This document shows positions 35,509 through 43,075 of a stretch of DNA of 44,850 nucleotides, in pieces; within the stretch, counting starts at the first letter, position 1; every line of letters begins with the position of its first letter. Below the pieces are notes generated by a model. It ran no database searches. It had not been told where the DNA came from and saw nothing but the letters and a program-made list of their open reading frames with translations. The stretch is taken from NCBI GenBank assembly GCA_001798605.1, contig MGST01000142.1, positions 1-44,850 of the forward strand. The letters are read 5' to 3'. Position numbers and translations under genes: made by a program. The DNA is from Deltaproteobacteria bacterium RIFOXYA12_FULL_58_15 (lineage in GTDB: Bacteria > Myxococcota > XYA12-FULL-58-9).

Positions 35509-36584
35509 TCGAACACCCCCAGAGCCCCGAGCAGGCCGAGCACAGGCCCGCCCACGTACAAGACGACCGGCGCCACGTCGAGCACGTCGAGACGTTGATT
35601 GTCGGCGCTGGCCGGCGCGACATCGAGCACCACGCCGCCGCCAACCAAGAGCGCCCCCACACCAATCCACGCCAAGCGCCGCCAAAACCGCTGTGAATCT
35701 TCCACGGCGGCGACCGCGGCCGCGCTCGGCAGGAGCAGAGCCACGACCGTGGTAGACCGGCCCTCGGTCAGGGCCACGGTGGCGCTATAGGAGCTGCCAT
35801 CGGCGGCTAAAACCTCGAGGCGTTTGCCGCAGGCCGACGCCTCAAACGTGCCCGGGGCGGGCCCGAGCAGCTCGCCGTCGAGCCGGGCTTCCGCTTGCAC
35901 GAGCGCACCGTCGGGTGTTTTCGGCTGCACCTCCAGCTTTGCCAATCGCGGCTCGGGTTGAACGGTCTCCTGGCGCTCCTGACCCTGATTGACGGTGAGC
36001 TCCAACCGCAGCGGCTTGAAGCATGGCGCATCGGTGGTGACGATGTGTACACCGGCGCTGACGCGGTGACTGGCCACTGGCGCTTTCACCGTCGGTTCGT
36101 CGTCGATGCGCAGCCCGAGCTTAGGGGGCACGGTGTCGAGCCCAAGCCATCCGAAAGGCGGCAGGGCCTTGATCGCCATCTCCGACACGACCGTTGGCAA
36201 TGCATCCAACAGGTCATCGACACTGGCTCCGCGCAACCGCCGGTCGCTCTGGGCGGCCACGCTGGCGCGCTTGATGTCGACGAGCTTGAGGTGAAGCATG
36301 CGGCTCTCGCCCAGAAGCGAGACACTGCCCAAGACGAGGAAATCCACGCCCAACGCGATCTCGGAGCAGCCCAACAGATCGCGTTGCTTCTCGAGCGCCA
36401 ACATCGCCTGGATGTCGGCCTGGGAGACGACCGACACGCCTGGCAAGCTGCGAAGCTCGGCCACCACGGCTTCGGTGAGCGCGTCGGCGGTCTTTTTCTC
36501 GATTCCCTCGGTGGCAGAGAGCGGCATGACCGCAACCTCGGTGGAACCGATGGCCGCCACCAGCAGCGCGAGCCACATCGTCAT
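35505..36584 (-). CDS. secreted FlgO/CsgG-like protein with PEGA-like and C-terminal membrane segments
   Basis: 359 residues from the ATG at 36584, with AAGGAG 12-13 nt upstream. A short signal peptide (1-16) is followed by a CsgG/FlgO-like part (VAVMPLSATEGIEKK, then FLVLGSVSLLG). The middle has PEGA-like strands with cargo-like repeats (RLAKLEVQPKT, LDGELLGPAPGTF). Two hydrophobic segments near 310-355 could be membrane-spanning or part of a barrel. The protein probably lies in the periplasm, tethered to a membrane. It is coupled to the DUF1566 lipoprotein. The N-terminal part resembles that of the OmpA-like protein at 16676. Confidence 0.7.
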   Translation of the reverse strand: MTMWLALLVAAIGSTEVAVMPLSATEGIEKKTADALTEAVVAELRSLPGVSVVSQADIQAMLALEKQRDLLGCSEIALGVDFLVLGSVSLLGESRMLHLKLVDIKRASVAAQSDRRLRGASVDDLLDALPTVVSEMAIKALPPFGWLGLDTVPPKLGLRIDDEPTVKAPVASHRVSAGVHIVTTDAPCFKPLRLELTVNQGQERQETVQPEPRLAKLEVQPKTPDGALVQAEARLDGELLGPAPGTFEASACGKRLEVLAADGSSYSATVALTEGRSTTVVALLLPSAAAVAAVEDSQRFWRRLAWIGVGALLVGGGVVLDVAPASADNQRLDVLDVAPVVLYVGGPVLGLLGALGVFE

Positions 36585-36804
36585 AGTGTCGCTTCTCCTT
36601 ATTCGCTTGCGGGCGTACGCGATGGCATTTATCACAACCCTGCGCGCAGGCAACACGCATCCACGCGCAACGCTACATCCCCTTGTTGTTGAAGTATCCA
36701 TGCCAACAGTGTCGTGCAGAATCGTGTGGTGAATATTTTCAAGAAATTTGACGTCACACCGGCCAAGCGATCAATTGAAGCGGTTGAGAAGGCAAAAAAT
36801 ATAG

Positions 36805-37401
36805 ATGACACCTCTGATTCGACTCTCGTTTCTTATCGTTTTGTCTCTCGCTTCATGGGGATGTGGCACGTTTTCGGTGCTCAGGCCCGCTGATAACCTC
36901 CGCGCAGGCCAGGTTGAACTTTCTGGGGGCGCTGCGTTCAATTCGCTTCCGGAGGCGGTATTCGTTGGACAAGCAAATGTGGGAATCACTGATTGGCTGG
37001 AACTCGGTGGTCAATACGAAATCTACAGTGCCGTGGGTTGGACGCGCTTTGGATTGCTAAATACGGATAACCATGGAATCGCCGTTGCTCTAACGGTGGG
37101 CGGTGGGGCAGCCCAGATCTGGGACAGTTTGAACACCGATGAGTGGTCGGACTTTGAAGGTGCTGTTTTCGGAGGTGTCACACTCGGCAGACATTTCGGC
37201 GTCATTGAACCCTACGTCGGCTATCGAATCTTTTACTTTCCAGGCTTGGAAACCACAATACAGACAATCAAGGGAGGTTTGCGGTTCACTGGTTGGGAGA
37301 CCGTATTTCTCGGGGTTGAAGGAGGGGCCACGGTTCACCATGCGCTACTTACGCTTGGCGAAGGGGCGCTTGTCGTTGGATTGAAACTGGGAGGCGGGTA
37401 G
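36805..37401 (+). CDS. lipoprotein with small outer-membrane barrel-like body
   Basis: 198 residues. The signal peptide ends in SWGC (lipid Cys20). The mature part alternates Gly-rich strands with aromatics (VELSGGAAFNSL, GIAVALTVGGGAAQ, EPYVGYRIFYF), like an eight-strand barrel or a surface beta-sandwich. The family is not recognised. It stands alone, convergent with the gene ending at 37436 and divergent from the PEGA-like gene. Confidence 0.75.
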   Translation: MTPLIRLSFLIVLSLASWGCGTFSVLRPADNLRAGQVELSGGAAFNSLPEAVFVGQANVGITDWLELGGQYEIYSAVGWTRFGLLNTDNHGIAVALTVGGGAAQIWDSLNTDEWSDFEGAVFGGVTLGRHFGVIEPYVGYRIFYFPGLETTIQTIKGGLRFTGWETVFLGVEGGATVHHALLTLGEGALVVGLKLGGG

Positions 37402-37435
37402 GGTTCGTCCTGCAGGAGTCGAAACGGAACGGACC

Positions 37436-39022
37436 TTACCAATGCACCACAAGATAACGTAGGTCGAAGCCGTCTGTCGCATCGTAGTAGACGATGTGCG
37501 TCCTCCCCGTCTTGTCTATGACCATATCCGGACTACGACCCGTGCTGATGCCACCATCGTCAAGGAGTTGGTGCTGCCAGAGCGCGCCATCGTGCCAGAC
37601 ATAATTGAGGCCATTGGTATTGCGATAGGCGATATGGGGGCGGTCGTTCGCATCGAGCTCCATGGCCGGCTCGAGAGCGCTGGTGCTCGATTCGTAGGTT
37701 GATACATCCCAAGCAAAGCCATTGAAACGGCGGTAGGTCCCGTCATCGTCCGCGAAGTGGGGATAGTCCCAACGATCGAGCTCGAGATTGTCTTCACCTG
37801 TCGTCGAAGCTTGAGGGAACTCCCAAAAGCCTGAGGCTGGATTGAGAAAGTAATACAGATCGTACGTTCCGTAATCGGCAGAGAAATGCGGTACGTTCTG
37901 TGTGGTGTAGCGCAAAGCTGTTGCGTGGTCGGCTTTGATGGGAGCCTCAATGCCGGCGAGGATCGGCAGGCTCAACCAAGATGACCCTGGTTTGCGGACA
38001 TAGTGGAGATTATCGCCGCTCCGGTCCGACACGATGACGCTCGGCACCCCGTCGTTGTCAAAGCGAAAAGCCGTCGGGAAGGAGGTATTGGCACCGACCA
38101 ACACGGTCTCGATGTTCCAGGTGCCGTTGTGCAATTGGGCAAACCGGGTCAAGCGGCCCGGATTGTCCGGATCATCGACACCGTAGACGATGGTTGGGGC
38201 ACGGTCCACTGGTGCCACGAGGATGGTGGGATCATACCCCGCCGTATCGGCGCTCACCCCCACGCCATCGACGGAGGTCTTCGACCAGGTCTGCCCATCA
38301 AAAACGGCATAGCGCAGCACAGTTGGCGCGATTGCATAGGCAATGTGCACTGAGCCATCCATGGCGACGGCGATGGAGTTCTTCTGTGGCCGCACGTCAT
38401 AGGTACCCTCCACCGTGACCACCTGCTCGGTGGATGCGACGTCGCAGGCCTCGCCATTGAAACAGCTACCGGTGACACACGGCACCGAGTTGGTCCAGGC
38501 GCGGCAATCGTTGCCAATGACTGTCCTGCGGCACTCGCGAATGGTCCCGTCGGTGCACTCAGTCTCCCCAATGGTGGAACAATCGTTGATACAGGTACCG
38601 CAGCTCTCCGTGTCGGCACAGAACTCGTTGGGGCAGTCCGACCATTCAAGCCAATGTCGGCAGCCATTGCTATCCACCCCACAAACGCGCGCCTGACCGC
38701 CGCTGCATTCGCTGTCACCGGCCGCCACGCACTCGTGTGTGCATGCATCACATCCATGCTCGCAAGCAACGCACTCGGGTGGACAATATCCGCCGGTGCC
38801 CGCACAATCCGGTGGGATTGCCTCGCAGGCGCCTGCAATACAGGCCTCGCAGATTCCACAGTCCGCGTGATTGTAGCACTGCTCCGGTTCGGTACAGGTC
38901 ACCAGTGCAATTGCTGCCAGCATGGTTATGCCACGCGACAGGATCAGTGTTCCGTCAACTTGGAAACTCAACTTTCGTACAAAGGAAGTCACGACAGGGA
39001 ATCTACTCGAGGAAACACCCAT
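37436..39022 (-). CDS. Cys-rich lipoprotein-like protein with beta-propeller-like body
   Basis: About 528 residues from the ATG at 39022. The start is uncertain: later starts nearer the hydrophobic segment (GITMLAAIALVTC, lipobox-like) are possible. Residues about 50-180 are crowded with cysteines (CGICEACIAGAC, CVACEHGCDACTHEC, CGTCINDC). The rest is a repeat region with the theme 'vhIAY....LRYavfdgqtW', as in propellers of secreted proteins of this lineage. Calcium or sugar binding is not evident. It is divergent from the ECF sigma gene across about 156 bp. Confidence 0.75.
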   Translation of the reverse strand: MGVSSSRFPVVTSFVRKLSFQVDGTLILSRGITMLAAIALVTCTEPEQCYNHADCGICEACIAGACEAIPPDCAGTGGYCPPECVACEHGCDACTHECVAAGDSECSGGQARVCGVDSNGCRHWLEWSDCPNEFCADTESCGTCINDCSTIGETECTDGTIRECRRTVIGNDCRAWTNSVPCVTGSCFNGEACDVASTEQVVTVEGTYDVRPQKNSIAVAMDGSVHIAYAIAPTVLRYAVFDGQTWSKTSVDGVGVSADTAGYDPTILVAPVDRAPTIVYGVDDPDNPGRLTRFAQLHNGTWNIETVLVGANTSFPTAFRFDNDGVPSVIVSDRSGDNLHYVRKPGSSWLSLPILAGIEAPIKADHATALRYTTQNVPHFSADYGTYDLYYFLNPASGFWEFPQASTTGEDNLELDRWDYPHFADDDGTYRRFNGFAWDVSTYESSTSALEPAMELDANDRPHIAYRNTNGLNYVWHDGALWQHQLLDDGGISTGRSPDMVIDKTGRTHIVYYDATDGFDLRYLVVHW

Positions 39023-39178
39023 AGCACCAGGTCCACGAGGATGAGTCGAATGAATCCGTTCGCTCCAAAAACAAATGTGATAATAGTTGGTTTCCATTTC
39101 AGGCGGCGCACCCTCTATTTGGTGAGACGTGGTGCCGTTTGTGAGAGAACAACTCGATCACCTTTTGCAAGAGTGGCA

Positions 39179-39769
39179 ATGGCGCTACGCGACGACAAAT
39201 GGACCGAAAACGTGATCGCGGGCTTGAGAGCCGGCGATCAGGCTGCTCGGCGCGAGTTCTGGCACGGCTACTGGGATGGAATCCACGCGGTCTGTGCGGG
39301 CGTCCTGGGTGACGGCCTGTCTGCCACTGAAGTGGCCACCGAGGTCATGGCCGACTTCATGTGTCGGTGGGTCCACCAGCTCAACCATCCGACGGCGGCC
39401 TGGAGTTATCTCAGGCTCATTGCCGCGCGTCGGGCGGCCAAAGAGCGCGATGATCAAGCTCATTCCATCTTCATCGACATGGACTGCTTCTGCGCCGAGG
39501 CGGAGCTCTCCCCTGAGGAGGCTATGGCTGACCAACAGCTCTTGCCGCTTCTGCAACAGTGCCTGGGTCAACTGCGCCCCAAGGCTCAACGTGCACTCAA
39601 GTTGCGTTTTTACAGTGATCTCACCCACGAGGAAATTGGCAACCTCCTCGGGGGCTCGAAGCAGTACATTGGCCAGCTCGTACGCCAGTGCCTGTCTGCA
39701 CTGCGACGGTGCGTGCAAAAGGAACAACGGCGGCAAATGCTGGAGAGGGCAGAGATGGGACGAGCATGA
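39179..39769 (+). CDS. ECF-type RNA polymerase sigma factor
   Basis: 196 residues from the ATG at 39179 (an open frame extends far upstream antisense to the Cys-rich gene, but has no support). Region 2-like helices span about 10-95. Region 4 (about 125-190) contains QLRPKAQRALKLRFYSDLTHEEIG and a recognition helix with SKQYIGQLVRQCL. The stop overlaps the ATG of a zinc-finger membrane protein, so it is the sigma of a sigma/anti-sigma pair. Its regulon may start with the caspase gene just downstream (inference). Confidence 0.85.
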   Translation: MALRDDKWTENVIAGLRAGDQAARREFWHGYWDGIHAVCAGVLGDGLSATEVATEVMADFMCRWVHQLNHPTAAWSYLRLIAARRAAKERDDQAHSIFIDMDCFCAEAELSPEEAMADQQLLPLLQQCLGQLRPKAQRALKLRFYSDLTHEEIGNLLGGSKQYIGQLVRQCLSALRRCVQKEQRRQMLERAEMGRA

Positions 39770-40575
39770 CAGCGACGAACTTCGAGACCCTAGAGGAGAC
39801 GCGGCAGGACCAGCTCATCGCGGCTCGCCTCAAACGACGGCACGAACGGCATTGCCCCGAGCTGGAGGATCTCGCACTGGTCTATGATGGCAAAGCGTTG
39901 CCAGAGCAAATCGTGGCGGCAGCTCAGCATTTGCAGGAGTGTTCCGATTGCGTGGCCGCGGTGCACCTACTGCGGTCAATGGACGCGCCCGCAGCTCCCG
40001 CTCGAGCTCCAACTCGCATCGGGCAAAAATGGCCATGGCTGAATATGCAGAGGCTTGCCTTTGCTGCGACTGGACTGCTCCTGCTCTTCGGGACGACGTG
40101 GGTCGCGCTCCAAAGCTCGTCAGTGAATCCGATCCGCTCCACTCTGGTTTCCAAGGGCGGTGGTGACTCGATAGCCATCGCTGTGCGTCGTGGAGAAGAG
40201 CGATTTGTGGCCCAACCCACCACGCCGCTTTTCGAAGGGGACCTTCTGGGGTTTTTCTATTCCGCCGTTGAGCCGGGATATTTGCTTCTGCTCAACGTCG
40301 ACGAAGAAGGCAGCTCGTCAAGAGTGTTCCCGGTCCGTGGAGTCGTAAGTGGCGAAATCGAAGCAGGACAGAACGTGAATCTGCCCGATGGCGGCATCAT
40401 GCGTGCCGGACCCGGATGCGAGTGGTTGGTGGCTGTATTCTCCCAACAACCACTCCCCATCAAGTCGGTGGAGGAACTGGTCGGCAGCGCTGCCCAAGAC
40501 AGTGGACCAGAGTGTCAATGGCCAATGGTTGCCTTCACTGGGGCGCGCACCGTCTCGGTCTTTCGCCTTCAATAA
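39766..40575 (+). CDS. zinc-finger membrane anti-sigma factor with DUF4384-like periplasmic domain
   Basis: 269 residues from the ATG at 39766, coupled by ATGA to the sigma gene. The anti-sigma zinc motif is HLQECSDC (His55, Cys59, Cys62) with HC at 29-30 upstream. One TM segment lies at about 97-115. The periplasmic part (about 140-269) looks like DUF4384: GDLLGFFYSAVEPGYLLLLNVDEEG and RVFPV. It should hold the sigma factor at the membrane until a periplasmic signal releases it. The next gene is a caspase-like protein. Confidence 0.82.
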   Translation: MTATNFETLEETRQDQLIAARLKRRHERHCPELEDLALVYDGKALPEQIVAAAQHLQECSDCVAAVHLLRSMDAPAAPARAPTRIGQKWPWLNMQRLAFAATGLLLLFGTTWVALQSSSVNPIRSTLVSKGGGDSIAIAVRRGEERFVAQPTTPLFEGDLLGFFYSAVEPGYLLLLNVDEEGSSSRVFPVRGVVSGEIEAGQNVNLPDGGIMRAGPGCEWLVAVFSQQPLPIKSVEELVGSAAQDSGPECQWPMVAFTGARTVSVFRLQ

Positions 40576-40586
40576 TAGAGGACATC

Positions 40587-42224
40587 GTGCGGCACCTGTT
40601 GTTCGTCTTGATTGTATGTCTCTTCACCGCAGTGCCGTCGCCGGCCGCGGCGGTGACCGTGCGCTATGCCATGGTGATTGGGAACAACACCGGCGTCGAT
40701 GCAGACGGCCAACAGCCATTCTCGAAACTCCAGTTTGCCCAACGAGAGGCACAACGTCTGCGCGACCAACTGGTTGCCCTCGCCAACTTCGATCGCTCAC
40801 CAGAGCGCACCATCCTGCTCACGGGCGGCACTCGCGCGCAGGTTTATGAGGCGGCCCAGGCCCTGGCCAAACAAAAACTTGCTGACCTGCAAACATTTGG
40901 GAAGATCGAAACTTTGTTTGCATTCTTCTTCACTGGCCACGGTCTCAACGGCCGCCTGCTGCTCGCAGACGGACCGCTCACGGGGGCGGACCTCGGGGAG
41001 ATCTTTCGTTCTGTGGGCGCAGATCTGAACGTCAGCGTCTTTGATGCTTGCTACAGCGGCAGCCTCGAGCCGGGGGCCATGTCAACCAAGGGTATTGAGA
41101 TGACCCCAGGCCTCAACATCTTCCGGGCTTTGCCGGAACAGGTGCTCACCGCCGAGGGAAGCGTTTGGTTTGTGTCCAGTGCCGCAGATCAAGTCAGTTA
41201 TGAGGACGAGAACCTCGGTGGCGTCTTTACCCATTTCTTCATTGAGGCCTTGGCCAAGGCACAGCGGGATGGGCCGGGTATTACCTTGGAGAGAGTGTGG
41301 CACTACGCGCGGGAAAAGACCGTAGAACACACAGCGCGTCGTGGACGGCGGCAGGAACCCCAACAATTCGTCACAAACCTCAAGGAGACCGGACCGTTCT
41401 ATTTCAGTTTTCCGGGCCGTCGCACCGCCAGGTTGATCCTCGGCGAGGCGGTGGGCGGGCGATTCCTCTTGAGCTACGCCGATGGTCAACTCACCGAGCG
41501 TCTCGTAAAAAAACCAGGGGTGAGGCGCGAGATGCTGGTCTATCCAGGAACAGCTCACCTCTTGCTCTTGGAAGAGGGGAAGATCTTGTTGCGAGAAGAG
41601 CTGACATTTGTCGATGGAGGAGAGGTGGCGTTGAGCTCAACGGCGGATGTTGCAATCCACACCTCTTTGGGAGAACGCATCGAAAGCATCTGGGTCAAAG
41701 GGGCCAGTGCCCAGACCCTCCATGCCAGTCGAACCGCCGCCGGCGCATCCGTATCTGTGGGAGCGTCCTACCGTTACAGTCTGCCACATCCAGGCCTGCT
41801 GTCTCCGTCGCACCAAACCGGTGCTACCTTACGCCTCGATTATGATTGGCTGCTGGCAAGCCTGTTCGTAGGTTACGGGCGCGCTGCTGAGCAATTCGAC
41901 TCTTGGTCATACGAAGCAGACGCGTTCGTGCTCGCGGCTCAACTCGGGCTGGCGAAGAACCTATCTATGATGCGCCTAAGCGGTAGCCTGAGCGTCGGGG
42001 CATCGGCGTATTGGCAACGGTACGACAACGGCCGCCAACGCCAGAGCTGGGCCTTTGAACCTGCCGTTGTGGCGAGCGTCCTGCTCCCCAACGACGGATT
42101 GCTTGGGGTTGAGTTAAGCGCGAGCACGGGGCCGACGTTGTTACCCGGCGTCGGGCGATCCGCAGGCTATCATTGGGCGATGAACCTCGATATCGCTGCC
42201 GCGCTCATAGTGCGAGTTTGGTAG
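40587..42224 (+). CDS. caspase-like (peptidase C14) protein with C-terminal barrel-like region
   Basis: 545 residues from the GTG at 40587, AGAGGA 5-6 nt upstream. Signal peptide 1-22 (LLFVLIVCLFTAVPSPAAA). The p20-like domain (24-270) has the catalytic pair His118 (FFFTGHG) and Cys155 (DACYSG). A linker of about 120 residues follows. From about 395 strands with aromatic ends (VGASYRYSLPH, LFVGYGRAAEQF, GYHWAMNLDIAAALIVRVW) suggest an outer-membrane barrel. The protein would therefore be secreted and membrane-linked, unlike cytoplasmic orthocaspases. It is the last gene of the sigma operon. Substrate unknown. Confidence 0.85.
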   Translation: MRHLLFVLIVCLFTAVPSPAAAVTVRYAMVIGNNTGVDADGQQPFSKLQFAQREAQRLRDQLVALANFDRSPERTILLTGGTRAQVYEAAQALAKQKLADLQTFGKIETLFAFFFTGHGLNGRLLLADGPLTGADLGEIFRSVGADLNVSVFDACYSGSLEPGAMSTKGIEMTPGLNIFRALPEQVLTAEGSVWFVSSAADQVSYEDENLGGVFTHFFIEALAKAQRDGPGITLERVWHYAREKTVEHTARRGRRQEPQQFVTNLKETGPFYFSFPGRRTARLILGEAVGGRFLLSYADGQLTERLVKKPGVRREMLVYPGTAHLLLLEEGKILLREELTFVDGGEVALSSTADVAIHTSLGERIESIWVKGASAQTLHASRTAAGASVSVGASYRYSLPHPGLLSPSHQTGATLRLDYDWLLASLFVGYGRAAEQFDSWSYEADAFVLAAQLGLAKNLSMMRLSGSLSVGASAYWQRYDNGRQRQSWAFEPAVVASVLLPNDGLLGVELSASTGPTLLPGVGRSAGYHWAMNLDIAAALIVRVW

Positions 42225-42335
42225 CGCGTTTGCGGGTTCAGAACACCCCACCTCTCTGGGGGTATACTGGCCGTGTGCAAGTCATCGCCACCGGATTGCC
42301 CACACGGGGATCGAGCCATGCCCTGTTATGCCCTG

Positions 42336-42773
42336 TTACACCGCCAACGGGTCAACGGGCTCCACGAAGGGGAATCGATGAAAATCCGTGTCCCGCGTGT
42401 AGATGCGATGAATGCCGTGCTCTTTCATCAGAATGGCGATGTGGGCGTCGTGAAGCAGATTGCCTCTGAGATCTGGCACCTCATTCATTACGGTACGCGC
42501 GACTTCGGCATGTCCCTCGGTGGCAACGAGCACTTTGAGAGAGCTCGCGGCGAGCAACGCGTCGATGAAAGTCCATGCCTGTGGTGCCGACCATGGCCGG
42601 ACAAACACGCGGGGATGAGTAACCACCCGTACGAACTCGTAGACAATGCTCCATGTGAGATGCCAGGGGAGAATCTCCGCGCGCCATCCGAGAAGAAGCG
42701 CGCGGCAGCGCGTATGCTCAGGTGCGCGCTCATCGGCAGCATAAACGAGCACATTCGTGTCGACGACAAACAC
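42336..42773 (-). CDS. PIN-domain toxin (VapC-like)
   Basis: 145 residues from a GTG at 42773 that shares one base with the antitoxin stop (TAGTG). The four acidic residues of PIN nucleases are in place: Asp5 (VDTNVL), Glu46 (VYEFVR), Asp109 (LHDAHIA), and Asp128/Asp130 (TRDTDF). PIN toxins cut specific RNAs, often tRNA or rRNA, when freed from their antitoxin. It is the second gene of a pair. The last 15 residues (RFPFVEPVDPL) resemble the end of the VapC group with TRDxDF. Confidence 0.85.
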   Translation of the reverse strand: MFVVDTNVLVYAADERAPEHTRCRALLLGWRAEILPWHLTWSIVYEFVRVVTHPRVFVRPWSAPQAWTFIDALLAASSLKVLVATEGHAEVARTVMNEVPDLRGNLLHDAHIAILMKEHGIHRIYTRDTDFHRFPFVEPVDPLAV

Positions 42774-43000
42774 TACCGTCCCTCCATGGCCTGGTAGAGC
42801 GCCTCGCGATCGGCGATATCGACACGTGCGCCCCCTGTGTCCACGGTTGGCAGAGGTGGGAGTCGACTCAGTTTGACCTCCTCATCAAGGAAGCGTCTCA
42901 GCGCGGCTTCAACAAGCTCCGACATCGTTCTGCCTCTTGTGGCCGCGGCACGTTTGAGCTTGCGCATCACAGGGTCGGCGATGACCAATGTCGTCTTCAT
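42773..43000 (-). CDS. ribbon-helix-helix antitoxin (VapB-like)
   Basis: 75 residues from the ATG at 43000; an ATG at 43012 is also possible. The RHH fold is evident: strand MKTTLVIADPVMRKLKRAAATRGRT, then helix MSELVEAALRRFLDEE. The C-terminal tail (Pro-rich, then DIADREALYQAMEGR) would wrap the toxin. The gene is directly upstream of the PIN toxin and should bind its own promoter as a complex. Confidence 0.8.
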   Translation of the reverse strand: MKTTLVIADPVMRKLKRAAATRGRTMSELVEAALRRFLDEEVKLSRLPPLPTVDTGGARVDIADREALYQAMEGR

Positions 43001-43075
43001 ATGGACAAGCATACGTTATGTACGGAAATATGGCAATATCGGTAGCAAGCCCACAAGCCCAGCGTCGGCGGATGT

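Noticed and set aside
38654-39178. N-terminal extension of the sigma factor frame
   Set aside because: It runs antisense through the Cys-rich gene; the ATG at 39179 gives a normal ECF sigma length.
42246-42263. CCCCA/TGGGG short stem after the caspase gene
   Set aside because: Five base pairs, no T-tract; too weak to call a terminator.
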